DNA of 64,000 bases from Candidatus Bipolaricaulota bacterium (GTDB taxonomy: Bacteria > Bipolaricaulota > Bipolaricaulia > Bipolaricaulales > Bipolaricaulaceae), in contig CALKES010000003.1 of assembly GCA_938084715.1 (NCBI GenBank), forward strand, positions 1-64,000, in the 5' to 3' direction. Shown in pieces: positions 9,602 through 18,186 of the stretch (its first letter is position 1; every line of letters starts with the position of its first letter). Below the pieces are notes generated by a model. The model searched no databases. It was not told the DNA's origin and saw nothing but the letters and a program-made list of their open reading frames with translations. The translations under genes and the position numbers were made by a program.

Positions 9602-11059
9602 ATGGCCGTCGCCGCCCTCGATCTCGGGACCACCGGGGTCCGCTGCGCGGTCTACGGCCCCGAGGGGCGGGTCCTCGCCAGCGCCTACCGGGAGCTCCCC
9701 CTCCGCCACCCCCGGCCGGGCTGGGTGGAGGGGGACCCGGAGGGGATGGTCGCGGGGGCCCGGGCGGTGGCCGGGGAGGCGGTGGCCGGGGCCGGCCTCC
9801 GCTGGTCCGAGCTCTGGGCGGTGGGGATCACGAACCAGCGGGAGACGGTCCTCTTCTGGGACCGGCGGACCGGGGAGCCCCTCACCCCGGCGATCGTGTG
9901 GCAGGACCGGCGGACGGCCCCCCTCTGCGAGCGGCTCCGGGCGGAGGGGCACGAGGCCTTCGTCCGGACCAGGACCGGGCTCCCCTTGGACCCCTACTTC
10001 TCGGCGACGAAGCTGGCCTGGCTTCTTGGGCACGTCCCAGGGCTCCGGGCGAGGTCGGAGCGGGGGGAGGCGGTGTGGGGAACGGTGGACTCCTGGCTCC
10101 TGTTCCGCCTGGCCGGGGTCCACGCCACCGACGCCACCAACGCCTCCCGGACCCTCCTCCTCGACCTCCGGACCCGGGACTGGGACCCGGATCTCCTTCG
10201 ACTGTTCGGGATCCCGCCCGCCTCGGTCCCGGCGGTCCGGCCGAGCGTGGGGGAGTTCGGCTCCTGGGACGGGGTGCCGGTGACGGCGGTCCTCGGGGAC
10301 CAGCAGGCGGCCCTGTTCGGGCAGGGGGGGCTTGTCCCCGGGACGGCGAAGGTCACCTGGGGGACGGGGGCGTTCCTCCTCGTCCAGGTCGGCCCGTCCC
10401 CCATCCCCAGCCGGCACGGGCTTCTCGCCACGGTGGCCTGGACGGGGGAGGGGGAGGTTCACTACGCCCTCGAGGGGGCGGCGTTTGTCGCCGGAGCGGC
10501 GATCCAGTGGCTGCGGGAGGTCGGGGTCCTCCGGGAGGCGGGGGAGGCCGACCCCCTGGCCCGGTCCGTTCCCGACAACGAGGGGGTGTACTTCGTCCCC
10601 GCCCTGGCCGGCCTCGGGGCCCCCCACTGGGACCCCCACGCCCGGGGGACGATCGTCGGCCTCACCCGGGGGACGACCCGGGCCCACCTCGCCCGGGCCT
10701 CCCTCGAGGCGGTCGCCTACCAGACGGCGGACCTCGTCCGGGCGATGGAGGGGGACACGGGGCGGGCGTTCTCCGCCCTCCGGGCCGACGGGGGGGTGGC
10801 GCGGAGCGACTTCCTGTGCCAGTTCCAGGCCGACCTCCTCGGGATCCCGGTCTTCCGGCCGGGGGACCTCGAGACGACCTCCCGGGGGGCCGCCCTCGCC
10901 GCCGGGCTCGGCTCCGGCCTGTGGTCGGCCGAGGCGGTGCTCGACCGGATCGGGCGGGACGGGACGGAGTTCGCCCCTCGGGCTTCCCCCGGGGAGCGGG
11001 ACCGCTGGTGGGACGGGTGGCGCCGGGCCCTGGAGCGGGCCAAGGGCTGGGCCGGCTGA
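9602..11059 (+). CDS. glpK: glycerol kinase
   Basis: A 485-residue FGGY-family kinase that phosphorylates glycerol with ATP to sn-glycerol-3-phosphate. The N terminus LDLGTTGVRCAV is the phosphate-1 motif; GITNQRETVLFWDRRTGEPL and AIVWQDRRT are the strongly conserved glycerol-kinase motifs containing glycerol-contacting residues. LGDQQAALFGQ and the C-terminal LRADGGVARSDFLCQFQADLL complete the signature. The ATG lies 4 bases after the preceding stop, so initiation is probably by coupling because there is no clear Shine-Dalgarno. With GpsA it links free glycerol to DHAP. Confidence 0.95.
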   Translation: MAVAALDLGTTGVRCAVYGPEGRVLASAYRELPLRHPRPGWVEGDPEGMVAGARAVAGEAVAGAGLRWSELWAVGITNQRETVLFWDRRTGEPLTPAIVWQDRRTAPLCERLRAEGHEAFVRTRTGLPLDPYFSATKLAWLLGHVPGLRARSERGEAVWGTVDSWLLFRLAGVHATDATNASRTLLLDLRTRDWDPDLLRLFGIPPASVPAVRPSVGEFGSWDGVPVTAVLGDQQAALFGQGGLVPGTAKVTWGTGAFLLVQVGPSPIPSRHGLLATVAWTGEGEVHYALEGAAFVAGAAIQWLREVGVLREAGEADPLARSVPDNEGVYFVPALAGLGAPHWDPHARGTIVGLTRGTTRAHLARASLEAVAYQTADLVRAMEGDTGRAFSALRADGGVARSDFLCQFQADLLGIPVFRPGDLETTSRGAALAAGLGSGLWSAEAVLDRIGRDGTEFAPRASPGERDRWWDGWRRALERAKGWAG

Positions 11060-11100
11060 GCCCCCTTGCGGGAAGCGCCCCGCTGGGCGAGGCTCGCCCT

Positions 11101-12099
11101 GTGAAGGCCGCAGTCCTTGGGGGTGGGGGTTGGGGGACGGCGATCGCCCGCCTCCTCCACCGCAAGGGGGTGCCGACCGCCCTGTGGGTCCGCCGCCCGG
11201 AGCGGGCCGCGGAGATCGTTCGGGACCGGGAAAACCGCCGCTACCTCCCCGGCGTCCCGCTCCCGCCGGACCTCCCGATCACCTCCGACCTCCGGGAGGC
11301 CGTGGCGGGGGCCCAGGTCCTCCTGTTCGCCGTCCCGAGCTTCGCCCTGCGGGAGGTGGCCCGGGAGGTGAGGGGAGCCCTCGCCGGCCGCCCCCCCCTG
11401 GCCGCGGTCAGCCTCGCCAAGGGCCTGGAGCGGGACACCCTCCGCCCGATGACCGGGGTCCTCGGGGAGGAGCTCCCGGGGGTCTCCACCTTCGCCCTCT
11501 CCGGGCCCTCCCACGCCGAGGAGGTGGGCCGGGACGAGCCCACCGCGGTGGCCTTGGCCGGGAAGGACCTCGACCTTGGGGCCGAGCTCCAGCGGGCGTT
11601 GATGACGGACCGGTTCCGGGTCTACCTCACCGACGACGTGGGGGGGGTGGAGTACGGGGCGGCGATCAAGAACGTGATCGCCCTGGCCGCGGGGATCTCC
11701 GACGGGCTGGGGTTCGGGGACAACGCCAAGGCCGCCCTCGTCACCCGGGGCCTGGCGGAGACGGTCCGGCTCGCGGTGAGGCTCGGGTGCCGGCCGGAGA
11801 CCCTGTACGGGCTTTCCGGCCTGGGGGACCTCGTGGCCACCTGCACCTCCCGCCACAGCCGGAACCGGGCGGTGGGGGAGAGGATCGGCCGGGGGGAGAA
11901 GATCGAGGAGATCCTCGCCGGGATGGAGATGGTGGCCGAGGGGGTGCACGCCGCCCCCCTGGTCCGGGCCCTCGCCCGCGCCCACGGGGTGGAGGTCCCG
12001 ATCACCGAGGCCGTGTGCGCGATCCTCTACGAGGGCGCCTCGCCCCGGGGGAAACTGGACGAGCTCATGGCCCGCCCCCCGAAGGAGGAACGGGGGTGA
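11101..12099 (+). CDS. gpsA: NAD(P)-dependent glycerol-3-phosphate dehydrogenase
   Basis: A 332-residue GpsA that interconverts DHAP and G3P, feeding phospholipid synthesis or, in reverse, glycolysis. The Rossmann motif is GGGGWGTA (residues 7-14); the catalytic lysine region reads EYGAAIKNVIALAAG and the substrate site GFGDNAKAALVTRGLAE. Start GTG at 11101, 41 bases after glpK, is set by the conserved VKAAVLGGGGWG start of the fold. Last gene of the operon; its 3' end overlaps the convergent amidase gene by 35 bases. Confidence 0.96.
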   Translation: MKAAVLGGGGWGTAIARLLHRKGVPTALWVRRPERAAEIVRDRENRRYLPGVPLPPDLPITSDLREAVAGAQVLLFAVPSFALREVAREVRGALAGRPPLAAVSLAKGLERDTLRPMTGVLGEELPGVSTFALSGPSHAEEVGRDEPTAVALAGKDLDLGAELQRALMTDRFRVYLTDDVGGVEYGAAIKNVIALAAGISDGLGFGDNAKAALVTRGLAETVRLAVRLGCRPETLYGLSGLGDLVATCTSRHSRNRAVGERIGRGEKIEEILAGMEMVAEGVHAAPLVRALARAHGVEVPITEAVCAILYEGASPRGKLDELMARPPKEERG

Positions 12100-12682
12100 A
12101 CCGGATCCCGTCCGCGGAGCGGACGGCGACTCCCCGGTACAGGGCCGTCAGCTGGTGGAACGCGAGGCTGTACCCAAACGGGGTGAGGGCGCTCACCCCG
12201 TCCCCGGGGACCACGGGCCGGATCCCCCGGAGCGCCGCCCCCGCCGCCCCGTGGAGGACGCAGATGTTGGCCACGGTCCCCACCAGGACGAGGCTCTCCG
12301 TCCCCCAGCCCCCCAGGACCCGGGCAAGCTCGGTTCCGAAGAAGGGGTCGTAGGTCGTTTTGCGGATCCGGCGGTCGCCGGGGTGGGGGGCGAGCTCGGC
12401 CACCACCTCCGCCCCCCAGGTCCCGGCCACGCCGTGGGGGGGCCAGATCCGAAACTCCGGGTCGTCGGGTTCGTGCCAGTCTTGGGTGTAGACGACGGGC
12501 ACCCCCGCCGCCCGGGCCCGCCCCAGAAGCCGGGCGATCGCCTCCACCGTCCCCGCCGCGTCGGGGACCCGCAGGGCCCCCCGCTCGTGGACGAAGTCGT
12601 TCTGCATGTCCACCACCAGGACCGCCGCTCTCGAGGCGGGGAGCTCCACCCCGGCGGTCCACGGGATCTCGGGGATCTCCAT
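12065..12682 (-). CDS. isochorismatase-fold cysteine hydrolase, probable nicotinamidase
   Basis: A 205-residue cysteine hydrolase. The catalytic triad of the family is visible as Asp25 (VVDMQNDF), Lys107 (RIRKTTYDPF) and Cys140 (GTVANICVLHGA). Nicotinamidase is favoured because the gene starts one base before the stop of a nicotinate phosphoribosyltransferase gene, a classic NAD-salvage pairing. The metal-binding motif of PncA (DxHxxxH) is only partly matched by DWHEPDDPEF, so another amide substrate is possible. GGAGGTGGC precedes the ATG. Confidence 0.82.
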   Translation of the reverse strand: MEIPEIPWTAGVELPASRAAVLVVDMQNDFVHERGALRVPDAAGTVEAIARLLGRARAAGVPVVYTQDWHEPDDPEFRIWPPHGVAGTWGAEVVAELAPHPGDRRIRKTTYDPFFGTELARVLGGWGTESLVLVGTVANICVLHGAAGAALRGIRPVVPGDGVSALTPFGYSLAFHQLTALYRGVAVRSADGIRFTPVPPSGGGP

Positions 12683-13971
12683 CAGCCACCTCCTGGGGGG
12701 ATGATCGCCGGGGAGTAGGCCACCGGGTAGGGGGGCGCGGGGTCCGGGGTGAGGTCGGCGAGCTCAAGGGGAAGCCCAAACAACGCCTCCCGCACCTCCT
12801 CCCGCCGCCGGGGGAGGTCGAGAGGGGGCCGGAGCCGCTCCCCCCCGGCCATCACCCTCCGGAGAAGGGGGCGCCCCGGCCCGGGCTCGCCCAGGGGGGC
12901 CACGTAGTCCCGGTACCCCTCCCGCCACACCTGGGGCCGCCCGGGGAGGCTCACCTTCCCCGGGCTCGTCTTCATCCGCGGCCCCTTCTCGTCCTCGACG
13001 AGCTTGTACACCCCCCCGAGGGCGGGGAGGTCCCACGACACCCCGAGCCGGGTCCCGACCCCGTACCCCCAGGCGGCCCCGCCCCGGGCCCGGAACTCCC
13101 GGATCCTGTCCTCGTCCAGATCCCCGGAGACGAAGATCCGGACCCCGGGGAACCCCGCCCCGTCCAGGAGCGCCCGGGCCTCCCGGGACAGCGACGCCAG
13201 GTCGCCGGAGTCCAGGCGGACCCCGAACAGCTCCCGCCCCTCCTCCCGGAGCTCCCGGGCCACCTGGACCGCGTTCCGGGTCCCCTGGAGGGGGTCGTAG
13301 GTGTCCACGAGGAGGACGGGCTGGGGGTGGGCCCGGGCGAAGGCCCGGAACGCGGAGAGCTCGTCGGGGAAGCTCATCACGTAGGCGTGGGCCATCGTCC
13401 CAGCGAGGGGGATCCCGTACCTCTTTCCGGCCTCAACGTTGGAGGTGGCGTGGAACCCGGCGAGGAAGCTGGACCGGGCGGCGTGGAGGGCGGCCGCGGC
13501 CCCGTGGTCCCGCCGGGCGCTGAAGTCCACGAGCACCGCCTCCTCCCCCGCCGCGAGGACGATCCGGGCCGCCTTGGAGGCGACGAGGGTCGCGTAGTTG
13601 AGGAGGTTGAGGAGGAGGGTCTCCACGAGCTGGGCCTCGATCCGGGGGGCGGTGACGAGGAGGAGGGGCTCCCCGGGAAAGACGACCTCCCCCTCCTCCA
13701 CCGCCCACACCTCCCCCGTGAACCGAACCCCCTCCAGGTACCCCAAGAACTCCCGATCGAAGAGCCCCACGGTCTCGAGGTGGCCCAGGTCCTCGCCCCC
13801 GAACCGGAACGCCTCCAGGGCCCCCAGGAGCGGATCAAGCCCGGCGAAGACGAGGAACCGGCGGTGGGGGACGGGAGACCGGACGAAGTAGGCGAACGTC
13901 GCCTCCCCGGTCAGGCCCTCCCGGAGGTAGGACTGGGCCATCGTGAGCTCGTAGAGGTCCACCAGGGGCAT
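12682..13971 (-). CDS. pncB: nicotinate phosphoribosyltransferase
   Basis: A 429-residue enzyme that makes nicotinate mononucleotide from nicotinate and PRPP in NAD salvage. It begins with the family's typical DLYELTMAQSYL motif; later landmarks are SARRDHGAAAALHAAR, ATSNVEAGKRYGIPLAGTMAHAYV and the PRPP-site stretch VLLVDTYDP and GVRLDSGDL. The ATG at 13971 is assigned by this conserved N terminus; no Shine-Dalgarno is visible upstream. It is divergent from the hsp20 gene, sharing a 99-base intergenic region, and is coupled to the downstream amidase (TGATG). Confidence 0.93.
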   Translation of the reverse strand: MPLVDLYELTMAQSYLREGLTGEATFAYFVRSPVPHRRFLVFAGLDPLLGALEAFRFGGEDLGHLETVGLFDREFLGYLEGVRFTGEVWAVEEGEVVFPGEPLLLVTAPRIEAQLVETLLLNLLNYATLVASKAARIVLAAGEEAVLVDFSARRDHGAAAALHAARSSFLAGFHATSNVEAGKRYGIPLAGTMAHAYVMSFPDELSAFRAFARAHPQPVLLVDTYDPLQGTRNAVQVARELREEGRELFGVRLDSGDLASLSREARALLDGAGFPGVRIFVSGDLDEDRIREFRARGGAAWGYGVGTRLGVSWDLPALGGVYKLVEDEKGPRMKTSPGKVSLPGRPQVWREGYRDYVAPLGEPGPGRPLLRRVMAGGERLRPPLDLPRRREEVREALFGLPLELADLTPDPAPPYPVAYSPAIIPPGGG

Positions 13972-13998
13972 CGGGCCAATGGTACCCGCCGGGGGGAC

Positions 13999-14027
13999 TT
14001 GACAACCCTTCCCCCCCTCCCTACAAT
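13999..14027 (+). promoter_or_regulatory. near-consensus sigma-70 promoter of hsp20
   Basis: TTGACA at 13999-14004 (perfect -35), 17-base spacer, TACAAT at 14022-14027 (-10, one mismatch). Transcription should start near 14033-14035, at the left arm of the inverted repeat that precedes the ribosome binding site. It is the strongest promoter match I found in the window. Confidence 0.88.
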
Positions 14028-14031
14028 CCTG

Positions 14032-14052
14032 GCAGTCGACACTTTCGACTGC
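14032..14052 (+). promoter_or_regulatory. inverted repeat at the hsp20 transcription start / 5' leader
   Basis: Perfect 8-bp arms, GCAGTCGA at 14032-14039 and TCGACTGC at 14045-14052, with a 5-base loop. It lies between the -10 hexamer and the Shine-Dalgarno (AAAAGGAGGTGA at 14054-14065). It could be an operator overlapping +1 or a 5' RNA hairpin. It is not the CIRCE sequence bound by HrcA. Confidence 0.6.
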
Positions 14053-14070
14053 TAAAAGGAGGTGAGCTCG

Positions 14071-14520
14071 ATGGTGCGACTTCCGACCCTGTGGCGAGAA
14101 CCGTTCTCCCTCGCCTCCCGGATGGAGCGGATGATGGACGAGCTGTTCCGGGACTTCGGGACGTGGGCCGACCTCGAGGTCTTCCCGACCTTCGGCCGGT
14201 CCGACGTCTACGTGAAGGACAAGAAGCTCGTCATCGAGACCGAGCTCCCCGGGGCCACGAGGGACGACGTCCAGGTCAAGGTCGAGGGGGACCGCCTGGT
14301 GATCAGCGGGGAGATCCGGCGGTCCGAGGAGATCCGGGACGAGAACTACATCCGGATGGGACGCCGCTACGGCGCGTTCCGGCGGGTGTTCCCGCTTCCC
14401 GAGGACGTCGAGGACCGCAAGGGGATCAAGGCCCGGTTTGAGAACGGGGTCTTGATCGTCGAGGTTCCGCTCAAGCGGGCCCCCGAGACCGAGGGGACGT
14501 TCGAGGTGAAGGTGGAGTAG
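14071..14520 (+). CDS. Hsp20 family small heat-shock protein
   Basis: A 149-residue alpha-crystallin-domain chaperone that holds unfolding proteins. Residues 1-41 are the variable N-terminal arm (contains RMERMMDELFRDFG), and about 42-135 the alpha-crystallin domain (YVKDKKLVIETELPGATRDDV). The conserved end of the domain is the FENGVLIVEVPL motif (A-x-x-x-n-GVL), and a short tail follows. The ATG at 14071 is preferred over the in-frame GTG at 14062 because AAAGGAGGTG sits 5-8 bases upstream of it. A hairpin follows the stop. It heads a block of protein quality-control genes. Confidence 0.95.
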   Translation: MVRLPTLWREPFSLASRMERMMDELFRDFGTWADLEVFPTFGRSDVYVKDKKLVIETELPGATRDDVQVKVEGDRLVISGEIRRSEEIRDENYIRMGRRYGAFRRVFPLPEDVEDRKGIKARFENGVLIVEVPLKRAPETEGTFEVKVE

Positions 14521-14527
14521 CCTGGGG

Positions 14528-14553
14528 GGGGGGAGGGGGTGTACCCTCCCCCC
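14528..14553 (+). terminator. GC hairpin after hsp20
   Basis: Inverted repeat with 10-bp arms (14528-14537 and 14544-14553) starting 8 bases after the hsp20 stop, without a following T-run. Likely limits readthrough into the SDH protease gene or stabilises the hsp20 message. Confidence 0.6.
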
Positions 14554-14577
14554 ACACCATCCCGATGAGGAGGGACG

Positions 14578-15429
14578 ATGGGCGATATCCTGAACCTCTT
14601 GTTCTTCCTGTTTCTCCTCCAGGCCCTGATCCCGTTTGTGGGCCGCCGGATCCTCGACTTCCGGCGCTCGATCGCGATCCAGACCCTGGAGCGGAGGCGG
14701 GGGAGCCGAGTGGTGACCCTTATCCACCGCCAGGAGGCGGTGAGCTTCCTCGGGGTGCCCCTGGCCCGGTACATCGACATCGAGGATTCAGAGCAGGTCT
14801 TGCGGGCGATCCGGATGACCCCGCCTGAGATGCCCATCGACCTCGTCCTCCACACCCCGGGTGGCCTGACCCTGGCCGCGGAGCAGATCGCCTGCGCCCT
14901 CAAGCGCCACCCGGGCAAGGTCACGGTGTTCGTCCCCCACTACGCGATGAGCGGGGGGACCCTGATCGCGCTGGCCGCGGACGAGATCGTGATGGACCCC
15001 AACGCCGTCTTGGGTCCGGTGGACCCCCAGCTGGGGACGGCCCAGGGGTACGTCCCAGCGGCCTCGGTCCTCAAGGCCCTCGAGGAGCCGAACCCCAACC
15101 GCGACGACCAAACCCTGATCCTGGGGGACGTGGCCCGCAAGGCGATCGGGCAGGTCCACGAGACGGTGTACGCCCTCCTCCGGGACAAGCTCCCCGAGGA
15201 GAAGGCGCGGGAGGTGGCCCGGAACCTCTCCGAGGGGCGGTGGACCCACGACTACCCGATCACGGCCGAGGAGCTGCGGGGGATGGGGCTCCCGGTGAAG
15301 GAGGACATGCCGCGGGAGGTATACGAGCTCATGGACCTCTACCCCCAGGCGAGGCAGCGCCGGCCCGGGGTGGAGTTCATCCCCGTCCCCTACGCGCCTG
15401 GGCGGACCCCGGCGCGAGGAGGTGGATGA
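14578..15429 (+). CDS. SDH-family membrane-anchored serine protease (ClpP/crotonase fold)
   Basis: A 283-residue member of the serine dehydrogenase proteinase family (SDH_sah, also called DUF114), a ClpP-like fold found widely in archaea and thermophilic bacteria. Residues 5-24 form an N-terminal membrane anchor. VLHTPGGLTLAAEQIA (about 90-105) is the oxyanion-hole strand and HYAMSGGTLIALAADEI carries the nucleophile Ser125. NAVLGPVDPQLG follows, as in SppA and SDH proteins. ATG follows GAGGAGGGACG. Its stop overlaps the clpC start (ATGA), so it belongs with the chaperone/unfoldase genes and is probably a membrane protein quality-control protease. Confidence 0.9.
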   Translation: MGDILNLLFFLFLLQALIPFVGRRILDFRRSIAIQTLERRRGSRVVTLIHRQEAVSFLGVPLARYIDIEDSEQVLRAIRMTPPEMPIDLVLHTPGGLTLAAEQIACALKRHPGKVTVFVPHYAMSGGTLIALAADEIVMDPNAVLGPVDPQLGTAQGYVPAASVLKALEEPNPNRDDQTLILGDVARKAIGQVHETVYALLRDKLPEEKAREVARNLSEGRWTHDYPITAEELRGMGLPVKEDMPREVYELMDLYPQARQRRPGVEFIPVPYAPGRTPARGGG

Positions 15430-18062
15430 TGCCCCTGTGCGATGTGTGTCGGGTCCGCCCGGCCACGGTGACGGCCGAGGTGATCCAAGACGGGGAGCGG
15501 CGGATCCTCCACCTGTGCGAGCTCGACTACGCCCGGCTCCGGGAGGAGGAGTGGTTCTCCCCATGGGAATCCCTCCTCGGGGACTTCTTCCCTCCCCGGC
15601 GGCGACCGGACCGCGAGGCGCCGGACCTCGGGTCGTACCTGTCCGACGAGGGCCGGGAGCTCCTCCAGCGGGCGGCGCGGGTTGCCGTGGACTTCGGAAA
15701 GCGGGAGATGGACACCGAGCACCTCCTCTACGCCCTTACCGAGAGCGAAGCCGCACGCGAGTTCCTGCGCAAGGCGCAGCTCGACCCCCAGGACATCCGG
15801 GGGTACATCGACCACAACGCGCCCCGCGGAGTGCTGGGGGCCGAGCGGGGGGAGACGGTGCGGGTGGGGATGAGCCCCCGGGTGAAGGCGGTCCTCGAGC
15901 GGGCGTTCCACCGCTCGCGGGACCTCGGCCACTCCTACGTGGGCCCCGAGCACCTCCTCCTGGGGCTCCTGGAGGAGCCCGACGGCCTCGGGGGGGAGGT
16001 GCTCCGCCGGTTTGGCCTGACCCCGGACGCCCTCCAAGGGCAGCTGCGGAGGACCGCGGGCCGGGAGCCAGCCCGCGGGGCCAAGTCCGCGACCCCGATC
16101 CTGGACAAGCACTCGCGGGATCTGACCGCTCTTGCCCGGGAGGGGAAGCTCGACCCCGTGATCGGTCGGGCCAAGGAGATCGAGACCGTGATCGAGGTCC
16201 TCGCCCGGCGGAAGAAGAACAACCCGGTCCTCATCGGGGAACCGGGGGTCGGGAAGACGGCGATCGTGGAGGGCCTCGCCCAACGCATCGCCCGGGACGA
16301 GGTCCCGGAGGTCCTCCGGGGGAAGCGCCTGGTGGAGCTCAACGTGAACTCCCTCGTTGCCGGGACGAAGTACCGGGGGGAGTTCGAGGAGCGGGTGAAG
16401 GAGCTCCTCGACGAGATCCTTGCCCACCAGGACGAGCTCGTCCTGTTCATCGATGAGCTCCACACGATCGTCGGGGCCGGGCAGGCCGAGGGGGGCCTGG
16501 ACATCGCGAACACCTTGAAGCCGGCCCTGGCCCGGGGCGAGCTCCACCTCATCGGCGCCACAACCCTGAACGAGTACCAGAAGCACATCGAGAAGGACGC
16601 GGCCCTTGAGCGGCGGTTCCAGCCGGTGTTCATCGCCGAGCCGACCGTCGAGGGGACGGTGGCCATCCTCCGGGGCCTGCGGGACCGGTTCGAGGCCCAC
16701 CACAAGGTCCGGATCACCGACGAGGCGATCGTCGCCGCGGCCGAGCTCTCGGATCGGTACATCTCCGGCCGGTACCTCCCGGACAAGGCGATCGACCTCC
16801 TCGACCAGGCCGCGGCGCGGGTCCGGATCGCCACCACCTCCCGCCCGGCCACCGTCCAGGAACTCGAGGCGGAGATCGCGGCCCTTAAGCGTGAACAGGA
16901 CTACGCCACATCCCGCAAGCAGTTCGACCGGGCCAAGGAGATCGAGGCCTCGATCGCCGAGAAGGAGAGGGCCCTCGACCAGGCCACCGAGGAGTGGAGG
17001 AAGGGGTTGGCCTCGGGGACGCCCGAGGTCCGGGCCGAGCACGTGGCGGAGATCGTCTCCTCCCTCACCGGGATCCCGGTGGCCGACCTCACCGCCGAGG
17101 AGCGGGAACGGCTCCTCAAGCTCGAGGAGAAGCTCCACGAGCGGGTGGTGGGCCAGGAGGAGGCGGTGGCCGCGGTGGCCGCGGCGGTCCGCCTCTCCCG
17201 GGCCGGGCTCAAGGAGGGCCACCGCCCGATCGCCACGTTCCTCTTCCTCGGGCCAACCGGGGTCGGGAAGACCGAGCTCGCCAAGACCCTCGCCTGGGCC
17301 GTGTTCGGGGACGAGGACGCCGTCGTCCGGATCGACATGAGCGAGTACACGGAGCGGCACACCGCCTCCCGGCTCGTGGGCGCCCCGCCGGGGTACGTGG
17401 GCTACGAGGAGGGGGGCCAGCTCACGGAGCGGGTCCGCCGCCGGCCGTACTCGGTGGTCCTCCTCGACGAGATCGAGAAGGCCCACCCCGAGGTCCACAA
17501 CCTCCTTCTCCAGGTGTTCGACGACGGCCGCCTCACCGACGGCAAGGGTCGCGTCGTGGACTTCTCGAACACGATCCTCATCGCCACGAGCAACGTGGGG
17601 AGCGAGTTGATCCAGGCGAACCTCACGGCTCCGGAGGGGCGGCGCCTGGACTACAAGGCCCTCAAGGAGCGGCTGATGGACGTCCTGCGGGCCCACTTCC
17701 GGCCGGAGTTCCTGAACCGGATCGACGAGGTGATCGTGTTCCACGCCCTCACGAAGGACCACATCCGCGATATCGTCCTGCTCCAGCTCGAGCGGGTGCG
17801 GCGGGTGGCCCGGGGGCAGGGGGTGGAGCTCGAGTTCGAGGGGTCCCTCGTGGACCACCTGGCCGAGGTCGGCTACCGGCCGGAGTTCGGGGCCCGGGAG
17901 CTCAAGCGGAAGATCCGGTCCGAGGTGGAAAACCCCCTCGCCGCGGCCCTCCTCAAGGGGGAGATCCGGGAGGGGGACCGGGTCCGGGTCGCCTACGACC
18001 CCGCGGCGGGGGAGGTCCGGTTCACCGTGGCCAACGCTCCAACGGAGAAGACCGCTTCCTGA
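15426..18062 (+). CDS. clpC: ClpC-type AAA+ unfoldase with an N-terminal McsA-like zinc finger
   Basis: An 878-residue Hsp100 protein. Residues 3-35 resemble the first zinc finger of McsA: CDVC at 5-8 and HLCELD around 29-34, but the fourth Cys expected at 34 is Asp. Then come the Clp-N repeat domain (about 70-215), AAA1 with Walker A GEPGVGKT at 271-278, a short coiled-coil middle region (about 475-535; shorter than in ClpB, as in ClpC), and AAA2 with Walker A GPTGVGKT at 609-616, followed by the C-terminal D2-small domain. It feeds substrates to ClpP or another protease; no clpP is in the window. ATG at 15426 overlaps the protease stop and has AGGAGGTGG upstream. Confidence 0.93.
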   Translation: MMPLCDVCRVRPATVTAEVIQDGERRILHLCELDYARLREEEWFSPWESLLGDFFPPRRRPDREAPDLGSYLSDEGRELLQRAARVAVDFGKREMDTEHLLYALTESEAAREFLRKAQLDPQDIRGYIDHNAPRGVLGAERGETVRVGMSPRVKAVLERAFHRSRDLGHSYVGPEHLLLGLLEEPDGLGGEVLRRFGLTPDALQGQLRRTAGREPARGAKSATPILDKHSRDLTALAREGKLDPVIGRAKEIETVIEVLARRKKNNPVLIGEPGVGKTAIVEGLAQRIARDEVPEVLRGKRLVELNVNSLVAGTKYRGEFEERVKELLDEILAHQDELVLFIDELHTIVGAGQAEGGLDIANTLKPALARGELHLIGATTLNEYQKHIEKDAALERRFQPVFIAEPTVEGTVAILRGLRDRFEAHHKVRITDEAIVAAAELSDRYISGRYLPDKAIDLLDQAAARVRIATTSRPATVQELEAEIAALKREQDYATSRKQFDRAKEIEASIAEKERALDQATEEWRKGLASGTPEVRAEHVAEIVSSLTGIPVADLTAEERERLLKLEEKLHERVVGQEEAVAAVAAAVRLSRAGLKEGHRPIATFLFLGPTGVGKTELAKTLAWAVFGDEDAVVRIDMSEYTERHTASRLVGAPPGYVGYEEGGQLTERVRRRPYSVVLLDEIEKAHPEVHNLLLQVFDDGRLTDGKGRVVDFSNTILIATSNVGSELIQANLTAPEGRRLDYKALKERLMDVLRAHFRPEFLNRIDEVIVFHALTKDHIRDIVLLQLERVRRVARGQGVELEFEGSLVDHLAEVGYRPEFGARELKRKIRSEVENPLAAALLKGEIREGDRVRVAYDPAAGEVRFTVANAPTEKTAS

Positions 18063-18081
18063 GGACCCTTTCGGCCTCCCC

Positions 18082-18111
18082 TTGAACTCCCGGGGAGTCG
18101 GACGCTAGGAT
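18082..18111 (+). promoter_or_regulatory. candidate promoter of the large secreted protein gene
   Basis: TTGAAC at 18082-18087 and TAGGAT at 18106-18111 with an 18-base spacer, 20 bases after clpC. It would give a leader of about 70 bases ending in GGGGAAGGGGGGAA before the GTG at 18187. Confidence 0.5.
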
Positions 18112-18186
18112 CGGGGTCCAGGGGGGCGCCGGCGGGGGGCCGCGTTCCCCTTGGAACGACCGACACGAGAGGGGAAGGGGGGAACC

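Noticed and set aside
14528-14553. Canonical rho-independent terminator after hsp20
   Set aside because: The stem is good, but no T-run follows; kept only as a hairpin.
12682-14727. 681-residue minus-strand frame as a single large protein
   Set aside because: Its first 252 residues are antisense to hsp20; only the part from the ATG at 13971 matches nicotinate phosphoribosyltransferase.
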